From NCBI GenBank assembly GCA_033032175.1, contig CM065328.1, forward strand, positions 8,866,690 through 8,930,689: 64,000 nt of DNA. Reading direction: 5' to 3'. The notes beneath the pieces are model-generated. The model did no database searches and was not told the DNA's origin. It saw only the letters and a list, made by a program, of their open reading frames with translations. The stretch's first letter is position 1; each line of letters starts with the position of its first letter. Positions 24,380-35,428 of the stretch are shown piece by piece. Origin of the DNA: Saturnia japonica (taxonomy: Eukaryota; Arthropoda; Insecta; Lepidoptera; Saturniidae). Made by a program: the position numbers and the translations under genes.

Positions 24380-24670
24380 AGTCAATTCCAGACATCACTA
24401 ACATTCACATAATTATCAACCTTATATTAACCTTTTCACAGTAAAACCTGCTTGACATGTTCCTTGAACTCACAGACTGGTAAACCAGTAATGTGCTTCG
24501 GGATCTTATTATAGAACCTAACACTATTACCTAAAAAACTTTAATTAGTCTTACTAAGTCTATAACACGGTACGTCTACTTTATGTCTATTTCTAGTATT
24601 TAAACATTGCTGTTTCTTAAAAAAAATTAGCTTATCAAAGTTTTTTCCAATGTATATTAAACTAGCGGTG
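24380..24670 (-). pseudogene. LINE reverse-transcriptase C-terminal tail
   Basis: The minus strand reads 'CLNTRNRHKVDVPCYRLSKTN', one stop, then 'SFLGNSVRFYNKIPKHITGL' and 'FKEHVKQVLL'. This is the C-terminal tail of CR1/Jockey-group reverse transcriptases. Nothing of the catalytic core remains. Confidence 0.6.
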
Positions 24671-25214
24671 TTAGTGGTGTTTAGCGTAAGTTTAATTTTA
24701 CCCATATTCAATTCATATCCAATTCATATGCCGTATAAATTAAGGAATGGCGTGTATTTCCCGTGTACAATTTTCATCAAATAATTCTTTTTATTTCTTT
24801 CTTACCAAAAGCATAGATATGAATATCCCTAATTTGAGACATGACGAGTTCTTCATACAAACTTTCACCCGAGTTTTATTTTCACCATACGTGGAATAAC
24901 ACAATGAAATAATTCACTTGTAGCAAAACTGTATAATCTAGATAATTTACAATAGGTATATCGCTTATATAGAATATATAAACTTCCGCGAGCCACGATT
25001 GACAGCACACGTTATATTTCTATCATAAAATAAAACAGTAATTAAGCCGTACTGCGTAGTTAAACAGTTTAAAAACACTTCAGCCAATCTTAAAAAGAAT
25101 ATCGGACTATCATTTCATAGGTAAGTATTAGAAATACAATACATTTCTTATAATAATGTCAATAAATCAACAAACCGGTTGGCTCAGCAGCCGATATTAC
25201 TGCGCATGCGCTTT

Positions 25215-27210
25215 GGTGTTCTCATACTATGTTCTTACAAATTTCATCCCCTATTTTCTATCCTTATAGTTTTATTTTTACTACAAAAAGTATACTATGT
25301 CATTTCTCAAGGTCCAGTCTATCTCTATACCAAAATTAATCAAAATTGGTTAAGCGGTTTAGGCGTGAAAACGTAACTGACAGACAGAGTTACTTTCGCA
25401 TTTATAAAACTAGTATGGATTATAAAGAATTTGTTCGGAAGGTAAAGAAGATGTTAAATTCCTGGAACTTATTCTTTAGTGATTAGCGAGGTCTCATGTT
25501 GTATATTACTAATAGGTACTTACAGGTTGCTATGACAACTTAAGATTACGTGGCCTATTTACTATTTATTTCTCATGAAAAAGAATTACTTTGATGCGTC
25601 GTACATATAAAGCACCTATTGGTTCTGAATTTGGGAAATAAAAAAATGCGTCTTCACTGGCCAATGACGTGAGCAAAGTCGTTATCAGAAGCAAATTATG
25701 CGATATTTTATTTAAACCATCTGAACGGTGCGACCATCCAAGCAGGAATGGTCCCGCTCCTTTTTTCTATCTATCTACACTATTAGATTTAGCCTCAGCT
25801 GCTAAAGCGGGCCAAAAAGCTCAAAAGTGCCAAAGTGGTCGAACCTTGGCTTAATCTGATGCTGGACATGAAAAAAATTCGCAATATTTAATGCACTATG
25901 CGTAAAATTTGATTTAACTAACTATACACATCTCTTTCTTCAAGAAGGAAGGAAGAATCATGCATTTATGCATTTAGTAATCTGTCATTCCCTGCCTCAG
26001 ATTTATGTATTCATATGAATGTATCCGATAGTAGTATGAGGTATGCGAACAAAGCCGAAGATGTTATTCAAACATGTTTTGACTACAATCCATTTAATTT
26101 GACGATAGTTGGGTATATATTTTGACCATAGAAAAACCTTTACGATAACCATATTATATTAAAATATCTATGGTGTGTTTTTTTTTTTGTATGAAGTAAG
26201 TGACAATGTGAAAGAAATGGCGTTATAAACTAGCCAAGAGTGTAAGTGAAAGAGACAATATAATGGAAAGGGGTATGAGGTATGAAGAGGGAGGCGTCTT
26301 TAAAATTATAAGATTTTCTTGTACGACTGTTCAATGTATAATCGAGTAAGCCAAAATGAGGACATGAAGAAAATTTTATTTTCCATACAATCACACATAT
26401 AACACATTTATGTGTGTTTGTTGTGATTGTGTAAAATGTTTTTCGAAAACTGCTGTAATGATTATGAAGATATTTTGTATTCAAAAAAGTTTTACTTTTA
26501 AAGTATACATAGATAGCTGTTTTTTTTTTCATAGGCCAGATATTAGCTTTTAATCTTATTCATTGCCAGATAAAGATATTTATTTTTTATACGTTATATT
26601 TCAAAGTACTGAATACTGCTTATGAGCCCCATGATTGATTTCTACATCGCGGCCATGTGTTATTATTTCACATATTTAGTTAAATCAAATTATTGAGAAC
26701 AATCACAATTGAACAGGTAATAATTTAGTGTAATAATTATGACATAATTTTCATATTTCACTAGATTTTGCATTATGTACGCATTGCTCATAACTAGGTG
26801 ACTTAGCGAAAAAGCTAGACGTATGTTTAGAATGTGAGAATTAAAAATCAACAGAGTTTAACGTGATTCAGCAATATTAGATATGATAACAAAATCACAT
26901 ACTCACGTAAGTAATTTCTATATTTATATAATAATAGGAAGTAACTGTACAACGTCTGTTATTATAGTGTTAAACTTCAAGAGCAATGCTGTGTTTTTTT
27001 GTTAATCATTGTGGTTTTCTCGGGTTCACAATGTGCGAGAATTTTAGGCATATTTCATATTCCTTCATTAAGTCACCAAGTAGTGTTCAACATGTATATG
27101 CAAGAACTAGTGAAACAAGGACACGATGTCGTAGTTATTACACCAAATCCAACACAACCTAAGAATAATCCTGTGAAGAACTTAACAGAAATCGACATCA
27201 GTTATATTTA
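25215..27210 (+). repeat. Duplicated block, left copy (partner 33431-35428)
   Basis: Nearly every base of this ~2.0-kb block recurs at 33431-35428 in the same orientation. Differences seen by eye are few: a 3-base gap at 'gcggtttagg', one base near 25891, a T-run length change at 26994-27000, T-run differences elsewhere and one base near 26667. The block spans the UGT-C upstream region and the first 225 coding bases. Its right edge at 27210 abuts the cut end of the BEL integrase. Its left edge at 25215 is the very point where the partner copy abuts the LTR end. Confidence 0.92.
26986..27210 (+). pseudogene. UGT-C exon 1 fragment (duplicate, frameshifted)
   Basis: The first 225 coding bases of UGT-C are repeated, starting at the ATG at 26986. 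A T run right after the third codon has seven Ts against six in UGT-C, which shifts the frame after codon 5. The UGT frame itself stays open from 26999 ('LLIIVVFSGSQCARILGIFH' including the His of 'LSHQ') up to 'ISYI', where BEL sequence begins. No exons 2-4 follow in cis before the BEL element, so no enzyme can be made. The extra T could be a real mutation or a homopolymer base-call error. Confidence 0.85.
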
Positions 27211-30200
27211 ACTAACGGTCGTTGAATCGTATGATTGTTTGTGGTTTTAACTAATGCAATACGAGGAATGCCATCAGTACCAGGCAGAAGATCCACAACT
27301 CTGGCAAGAGGCCATTGCAGTGGAGTGCGATTATCGTCCTTGATAATTACCATTGAACCGATTTGTAGTGGTTTAGAATTTTTGGTCCATTTAGCGCGTT
27401 GTGTAAGAGAATTTAGATATTCGTGTTTCCATCTGGACCAGAAACTCTGATGAAAAGATTGTATCAACTGCCAGCGGTGAAGTCGATTTAGTTTAACATT
27501 AGATAGATCATCATCAGGAACAATAGTTAAAGGCTCTAAAGTAAGAAAATGTCCTGGCGTTAAAACTGATAAGTCATTTGGATCGGAGCTAATGGAACAT
27601 AGAGGTCGCGAATTTAAAACAGCTTCAATTTGGACGAATAAAGTCGTAAGTTCTTCAAAAGTTAAGATTTGATCACCGACCACTCGAAGTAAATGAGATT
27701 TAGCCGCTTTGATTTGTATTTCCCATATACCACCAAAATGAGGAGCTGACGGTGGGTTAAATTTAAATTCAATCTTTTCTGCATTGGAAGCGTGTTGCAT
27801 AAGAGATGAAAGTTGATTTCTAGCTCCTACAAAGTTGGTACCGCAGTCAGCATGAATTATGTTACATCGGCCGCGACGTGCTACAAAGCGCCGAAGTGCA
27901 GCGATAAATCCGTCCGTCGAAAGAGTAGATACCACCTCGAGGTGTACTGCTTTGGTTGCAAGACAAACGAATAAACAAAGATAAGCTTTGTCGATCTTAG
28001 CACCTCGATGTGGTCCAAGTTTAATGCGAAAGGGTCCACCAAAGTCAACGCCAACGATACAGAATGGTTTTATTTGATTTACACGGTACGATGGAAGTTC
28101 TGCCATAAAGGGCTGCAAAGGCTTTGGATTCACGCGGTAGCATTTGATACATTTAGCGAGACGATGACGAATAGTGCGTTTTGCAGATACTATCCAGAAT
28201 TGCTGTAGAAGCAAATATTGAGTAGTATTAATTCCCGGATGTAAATAACTGTGATGTATAAAATCAATTACTAGAAATGTAAAAGGATGGTTAGGCGGTA
28301 AGAGAGCAGGGTGCTTTTGTGTATATTCTAAGCCCGAACGAGAAATTCTGCCACCCACCCTGAGTACACCTAGTTTATCGATAAAAGGATTAAGTTTACG
28401 AAAATGTTTTGATAACGGCTTATTTAACTTTAGGTTAATGATTTCTCCTGAAAATGTAGTACCTTGTACATGTTTTACTAATTGCATCAAAGCATTGTGT
28501 CGCTCAAGATTATTGATAAACTTGTAATTATTAAAATTTAAATGTCTACATTTGTTAATGAAACGATAGATGTAAGCTAATATCCTAACAATTTTTTGCA
28601 AAGACGAGAAGCGGTTTAAAAGATTATCAAAAATGTTAGGATCAACTTTAGCGATATTTTTTGATGTTAGAACTATTGGTTTACGAGCTTCACTCTCAAC
28701 AATGGCTTTATCTTCGTGTGATAAGCTAACTGAACATACTGACCAAGATTCTGGATTTTCATGCAACCAATACGGTCCCGCCCACCATAACGTATTGTGA
28801 AGCAATTCTCTGGGGAATTGACCTCTAGAACAGATGTCAGCAGGATTCTCGCTTGAGGGAACATGGTTCCAGCATTCGATGGGTGTAATGTCTTGTATGT
28901 GGCTAACACGATTAGCGACGAATGTTGACCACCGTGAAGAATGAGAGCGTAACCACGAAAGAACAATTGTCGAATCTGACCAGAAGTAGACAGCGTCAAT
29001 TTTAATACGAGAGAGGTAAGTATCGCGTAGGAATTTATATAAGTCTGCAAGCATTACGGCTGCACAGAGCTCGAGACGTGGTAACGAAATACGTTTTAGA
29101 GGTGCGACACGAGCTTTGGAGCAAACCTGGAATACGTGAATTTTACCAACGGAATTAGTAACACGCATATAGAACACTGTACCCAACGCATTTTCAGAGC
29201 TGTCACAAAAGCCGATTAGTTCACACGATTTTACATTTGGACATATGAGTTTACGAAGTATTTTTAGTTGCGACAATAGTGGCATTTGATTTCGATATAT
29301 GCTCCAAGTATTGACGATTTCATCCGGTGGAGTTTGATCCCAGCCAACACCTAGAATCCAAAGCTTTTGAATCAAACATTTAGCTTGAATTGTAATAGGA
29401 GATAAAAATCTTAACGGATCGAAAATTCGCGCGATTTCACTTAAGATAGAACGTTTAGTGCATACTCGATTTGAAGGTTTGATTTCAAAAAGAAATGCGT
29501 CTACGGTAGGATCCCATCGGAGTCACAAAACCTTCAACGTTTGTGTTTCCGTATTGTCAAGCGATACAGAACCAGTTAGACAATCTTCACTGGGAAGATT
29601 GGATAAAAGCTGTGGATTATTACTAAACCACTTTCGAAGTTTGAAACCTCCGAGATCAAAAAGAGCAACGACTTGTGATTTTGCATCTTGTGCGAGTTCA
29701 AGAGAAGAAAAACCGGTAATGACGTCATCGATATAAACATCCGATAGTACGATTTCTTTTGCGAATCGGTAATTATCTCCTTCGTCTTCAGCAAGTTGTC
29801 TTAGAGTACGACAAGCTAGATATGGAGATGAAGACAATCCGTAATTCACTGTGTTAAGACGATATTCACGAAGGATTTCACTAGATGAGCTCCTCCAGAA
29901 TATACGCTGATAATCACGATGATCGGGTGCAATTAAGATTTGGCGATACATCTGACGTGCGTCTGCCATAAACACGACGTTATGTTCTCGAAAGCGCAGA
30001 AGAATACTCAATATATTAGGTTGCAATTTGGGGCCGATAAATTGTGTATCGTTAAGTGATCTAGAATTAAGATCTTTCGCTGAACCATCGAATACGACGC
30101 GCAATCGTGTTGTCTTAGATTCAGGGCGTAAAACACAATGATGTGGTATATAATATTTTCTCCTGCCCATTTCGTTTACTGGGACTAACGACATATGACC

Positions 30201-32387
30201 GCTCTCTATGTAATCAGACATAAAATCTGCGTATTGTGAATGTAGATCCGGATCTCGTGATAGTCTTCGTTCGATAGCGTGGAATCTTCGCAATGCAACA
30301 TCCCGAGAACCATCGAAGGTTGGTTCTGATCCAGTTTTAAAAGGAATACGTACCATATATCGGCCAGATTCATCGCGAGTATGATCAGACTTAAACTTTT
30401 GCTCGCATAGTAATTCATCTGGAGTCAATATTGATGAACTTGGTACGGAATCAAGTTCCCAAAATCGTTGTACTAAAGCATTTAACTCGTTATCGATATC
30501 TGGTAATGTATGTAACAAAGTACTAGACGATATGCATGTCTTGCCTAAAAGAATCCAACCAAAAATTGAATTAAACGCGGTAGGTTGGTTGGAACCGCCT
30601 TTAATATGTTGGTTAAGAATAGATTCTGCGAATACGTCCGCAGCGAATAGTAAATCGATAGGTCCTGGAATATCAAAACCAGGATCCGCCAAGGATAACG
30701 ATTTAATATGTGACCATCCCGATGTGTTCAACTGCGCGATTGGTTGATCGCCACATATTTTAGAAATAACGTGCATATTTAATTTGTACAACACTCGACC
30801 GTCAGTTCCGACAGAACACACGACGTCACCGATGATCGGTGCTGCCGCATCTCCCAGCCCACTAACGTTCGCGATAGTCTTAACAGATTTTAAGTTTAAT
30901 TTTTGTATCGCCGATTCAGTAATAAAACTACTTTGACTGCCGGTGTCAAATAAAGCACGGAAAGATTGCATGTTGCCTGAAGCATCCAGAATTTGAACGA
31001 TAGCTGTTGCTAACAGCACGGTAATGTTTGGTTGAGATCTTGACACCAAAGTTGACCCGATATGCTTTGGCTCGTTATTAGAATTGTCACGATGGAGCAA
31101 AGTATGATGTTTATGTTTGCATTTGCGACACGAGAAAATCGAATGGCAATTCTTCAGTTGATGTGAAGATTTCAAGCAGTTAAAACACCAGTTCTTTTGT
31201 TTAGCTATAAGCTGGCGATCGTCAAGCGATTTGTTTAAAAATTCTTGACATGATGTAATTGCATATGCCTGATTGCAATAAGGACACTTACCCGAAAATG
31301 AGTCAATTTTATTATCAACCACACTCTTTTTATCATATTTTTCAGATGCAACAACAAGCGCTTGTGAAGTAGCAACATGCTTGTATTGATTTGACACATG
31401 CCTATGCTTAGGTGGATATTTTATGACTTCATTCGATTCGGAAAAATGTGTGTCACGCAACATAGCTTCGCATTTAGATCGAAGAAAACTCTTAAGTTGA
31501 TCATAAGACGGTAATTCGATATCTGAATATTTTTCCTCAAAACTACGGCGGATATCTTTGTCAAGTTTCGATAAAATGTGATAAACTAAAACAAAATCCC
31601 AATTCGCAACCGGTAAGTTGATCGTTTTTAGAATACTCAAATTCTCTTCGAAAAGATCAAGCGACTTCTGGAACTCGCGCGCGTTGATGTATTTAAAGTC
31701 AATATTTAAAATATCTCTCCAACAGCTAAACGCTAAGGTACGTTTACACTTGTAGCGAGCAATAAGTGAATTATACGCATCATGATAATGTTCGTGAGTC
31801 ATAGGGTACGCTTTTACTACTAACAACGCATCGCCGCTAAGAGAAGATATCAAATAATGAAACTTTTCCGTATCTGTAAGTGAAGTAGAATTATGAATTA
31901 AAGCGTTAAAAGTATCAAAATATTCGGGCCATTGTTTGATGTTCCCGCCGAAATTAGGCAGAACGATTTTCGGCAAACGAATATTTTGTGATGAAGTCCT
32001 ATGCGATTGATTAGATTCACTTTTAGTTAATTTCCGGTGAATCGATAATATTCGATAATACATATCATCAAAATGTTCTTGGATTTCATTTTCGTTGTCA
32101 TCCGAGTTATCTATTAGGTCTAAAATAGTAACATGCGCGTTCTCGAAACTCGACGTAATTTCTTTAACATCCTGATGATATGATAAAAATAAGTCGCTGT
32201 GTGAAGGGTCCTCTATAGCTAAAGTACCGATTTCCAAAGCCTTTGCTAACCGTTTAATAGCAATTGTACGTTTTCTGCGTAAAGATGCTAAGTCTTCAAT
32301 TGTATGAGATTGCTCAAAAGAGGTCGATTTAGCCTTTGTTAAACTTGGCATTTTACGCGTAGTATGTTTTCTAAGGATCGGCATCAT
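27198..32387 (-). pseudogene. BEL/Pao gag-pol reading frame (one internal stop, 3' cut)
   Basis: A single minus-strand frame runs from the ATG at 32387 to 27198, interrupted only by a TGA at 29523-29525. Domains in order: gag (DUF1759-like) to about residue 370; Cys/His clusters 'CPYCNQAYAITSC', 'WCFNCLKSSHQLKNC', 'CRKCKHKHHTLLH' (~31280-31090); aspartic protease 'ALFDTGSQSSFI' (~30950); reverse transcriptase with 'VYIDDVITG' (~29730), interrupted by the stop in its C-terminal part; RNase H-like 'ELIGFCDSSENALG' (~29220); integrase with 'HPGINTTQYLLLQQFWI' and Asp motifs 'VGVDFGGPF' and 'HADCGTNFVG', ending in 'HFGGIWE' with the Glu. The last few codons after 'RPLVK' and the 3' LTR are missing: the frame runs into duplicated UGT-flank sequence at 27210 and stops there by chance. 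It is probably a young copy, now unable to move. Confidence 0.9.
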
Positions 32388-32851
32388 GAACTATTTTAGG
32401 TTCGATAATTGAAAAAATAAATTCAAATTAATTTGACACGTGAAGAAAAAAGAATTCAATTTTAAAAACGTAAACAAATGAATTTTCGAATTTATATTTC
32501 GATTTGCAACAAATGACAAAAATATGTAAGAAAATTTGAAAGGTCACAATATATGATAAAATATATGTATTTATATATATAATACTATTTAGTCGATGAA
32601 ATTATTATAAGCCGATGAAATTAATTAAGTACCGATGAAATATAGTGATTACTTAATTAGATCTTACAATAATTTCCGATGACACACAAATGATATATAT
32701 GTGAAATATCTGTTCGATGGTAACTATTGTACGATTTAGATATATATGAATAGGTATTTAGGTATGATTACTCGCAATATTAAGTAAGAACTACGACGAT
32801 GACCAGAAATACCACAAACATATACCACGATTGAGAATAATATCGGTGGAA
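32388..32851 (-). other. BEL 5' leader
   Basis: About 460 bases between the primer-binding site and the gag ATG. It is AT-rich, with several direct echoes of 'gatgaaatt' near 32595-32640, and has no open frame of note. Confidence 0.6.
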
Positions 32852-32869
32852 ATCCCGGGTTCGGCACCA
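32852..32869 (-). promoter_or_regulatory. BEL tRNA primer-binding site
   Basis: The minus strand reads 'TGGTGCCGAACCCGGGAT', 18 bases that begin with the complement of a tRNA CCA end and look like the complement of an acceptor stem and T arm. It lies two bases after the inferred LTR end. I cannot say which tRNA it matches. Confidence 0.8.
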
Positions 32870-32871
32870 TT

Positions 32872-33430
32872 TGTGATCATTTGTCTTGCTCCTGGATTGA
32901 ATTTATCCAGGATATTCTTGTAGATACCGTCCACAAGTTTCGTAAGTTCCTCCGTTTCCATGGTGTAATATATTCAGTAAACTTGTAGTGGTAATAGTAT
33001 TATACTACACATGAAACTTCATCGAGACGTAAACAATATTTCAAGAAAGTACGAACAAAGTTCGATTTTAACACTTTGTACACAAAATTCACATTTCATT
33101 ACGCAGTTCTTAGTAATATCCGCGTTCGACGGTCTAATCACTCAAGCAAGCAAATTCACTTTCGAACACATCTGATTACTTCATAGTAAAGATATTGGCG
33201 ACTTTTCATAGTAAGCAGGAACTTGGACTGCTCCAACACTTGCGATGATATCCACCGACACGGTTCAGGTCACCATACGAATTCAGATTCGGTTTTGCAC
33301 AGCGATTCTTGTTGCGTGCCTCGCGATAAGAGCTCCAATATTCGACGAGTACATAAAGCATGACAGCTGTCAGCTGCGTTTGCCAGTCCCATCGAGTATT
33401 GATAATAAGGTTTTATATGAGTACGAAACA
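32872..33430 (-). repeat. BEL 5' long terminal repeat (559 bases)
   Basis: Reading minus, it starts TGTTTCGTAC at 33430 and ends ATGATCACA at 32872, giving TG..CA ends. The start is fixed by the point where the duplicated genomic block resumes, and the end by the adjacent primer-binding site. Only one LTR is present, so the ends cannot be confirmed by comparison. Confidence 0.78.
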
Positions 33431-35428
33431 GGTGTTCTCATACTATGTTCTTACAAATTTCATCCCCTATTTTCTATCCTTATAGTTTTATTTTTACTAC
33501 AAAAAGTATACTATGTCATTTCTCAAGGTCCAGTCTATCTCTATACCAAAATTAATCAAAATTGGTTAAGCGGTGGTTTAGGCGTGAAAACGTAACTGAC
33601 AGACAGAGTTACTTTCGCATTTATAAAACTAGTATGGATTATAAAGAATTTGTTCGGAAGGTAAAGAAGATGTTAAATTCCTGGAACTTATTCTTTAGTG
33701 ATTAGCGAGGTCTCATGTTGTATATTACTAATAGGTACTTACAGGTTGCTATGACAACTTAAGATTACGTGGCCTATTTACTATTTATTTCTCATGAAAA
33801 AGAATTACTTTGATGCGTCGTACATATAAAGCACCTATTGGTTCTGAATTTGGGAAATAAAAAAATGCGTCTTCACTGGCCAATGACGTGAGCAAAGTCG
33901 TTATCAGAAGCAAATTATGCGATATTTTATTTAAACCATCTGAACGGTGCGACCATCCAAGCAGGAATGGTCCCGCTCCTTTTTTCTATCTATCTACACT
34001 ATTAGATTTAGCCTCAGCTGCTAAAGCGGGCCAAAAAGCTCAAAAGTGCCAAAGTGGTCGAACCTTGGCTTAATCTGATGCTGGACATGAAAAAAATTCG
34101 CAATATTTAAAGCACTATGCGTAAAATTTGATTTAACTAACTATACACATCTCTTTCTTCAAGAAGGAAGGAAGAATCATGCATTTATGCATTTAGTAAT
34201 CTGTCATTCCCTGCCTCAGATTTATGTATTCATATGAATGTATCCGATAGTAGTATGAGGTATGCGAACAAAGCCGAAGATGTTATTCAAACATGTTTTG
34301 ACTACAATCCATTTAATTTGACGATAGTTGGGTATATATTTTGACCATAGAAAAACCTTTACGATAACCATATTATATTAAAATATCTATGGTGTGTTTT
34401 TTTTTTGTATGAAGTAAGTGACAATGTGAAAGAAATGGCGTTATAAACTAGCCAAGAGTGTAAGTGAAAGAGACAATATAATGGAAAGGGGTATGAGGTA
34501 TGAAGAGGGAGGCGTCTTTAAAATTATAAGATTTTCTTGTACGACTGTTCAATGTATAATCGAGTAAGCCAAAATGAGGACATGAAGAAAATTTTATTTT
34601 CCATACAATCACACATATAACACATTTATGTGTGTTTGTTGTGATTGTGTAAAATGTTTTTCGAAAACTGCTGTAATGATTATGAAGATATTTTGTATTC
34701 AAAAAAGTTTTACTTTTAAAGTATACATAGATAGCTGTTTTTTTTTTTCATAGGCCAGATATTAGCTTTTAATCTTATTCATTGCCAGATAAAGATATTT
34801 ATTTTTTATACGTTATATTTCAAAGTACTGAATACTGCTTATGAGCCCCATGATTGATTTCTACATCGCGGCCATGTGTTATTATTGCACATATTTAGTT
34901 AAATCAAATTATTGAGAACAATCACAATTGAACAGGTAATAATTTAGTGTAATAATTATGACATAATTTTCATATTTCACTAGATTTTGCATTATGTACG
35001 CATTGCTCATAACTAGGTGACTTAGCGAAAAAGCTAGACGTATGTTTAGAATGTGAGAATTAAAAATCAACAGAGTTTAACGTGATTCAGCAATATTAGA
35101 TATGATAACAAAATCACATACTCACGTAAGTAATTTCTATATTTATATAATAATAGGAAGTAACTGTACAACGTCTGTTATTATAGTGTTAAACTTCAAG
35201 AGCAATGCTGTGTTTTTTGTTAATCATTGTGGTTTTCTCGGGTTCACAATGTGCGAGAATTTTAGGCATATTTCATATTCCTTCATTAAGTCACCAAGTA
35301 GTGTTCAACATGTATATGCAAGAACTAGTGAAACAAGGACACGATGTCGTAGTTATTACACCAAATCCAACACAACCTAAGAATAATCCTGTGAAGAACT
35401 TAACAGAAATCGACATCAGTTATATTTA
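33431..35428 (+). repeat. Duplicated block, right copy (upstream region of UGT-C)
   Basis: Partner of 25215-27210. This copy runs on without a break into the rest of UGT-C exon 1, so it contains the functional promoter region. It begins exactly at the BEL LTR terminus, inside a dispersed repeat ('gttctcatactatgttc...'). A TATA-like 'tttatataat' lies near 35142, about 60 bases before the ATG. Confidence 0.92.

Larger units (their letters stand above)
22918..25214. other. Intergenic DNA upstream of UGT-B
   Basis: AT-rich. It holds the candidate UGT-B TATA box (22950-22959) and a LINE tail (24380-24670). No other gene is supported. 24960-25000 and 25020-25130 contain further AT-rich sequence without recognised motifs. 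Confidence 0.5.
27211..33430 (-). mobile_element. BEL/Pao LTR retrotransposon, 3' truncated
   Basis: Layout on the minus strand: 5' LTR (33430-32872), primer-binding site (32869-32852), leader, then the gag-pol frame to 27211. The right terminus is an exact LTR end ('TGTTTCGTAC' reading minus), directly followed by the right copy of the duplicated block. The left terminus lies inside the end of integrase. No second LTR is present in the window. Confidence 0.88.

Noticed and set aside
26230..26532. Minus-strand frame repeated at 34448-34702
   Set aside because: Its conservation is only because the whole 2-kb block is duplicated; the product has no domain.
33245..33595. Plus-strand frame running from the BEL LTR into the flank
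   Set aside because: It crosses the LTR border and a repeat; chance frame.
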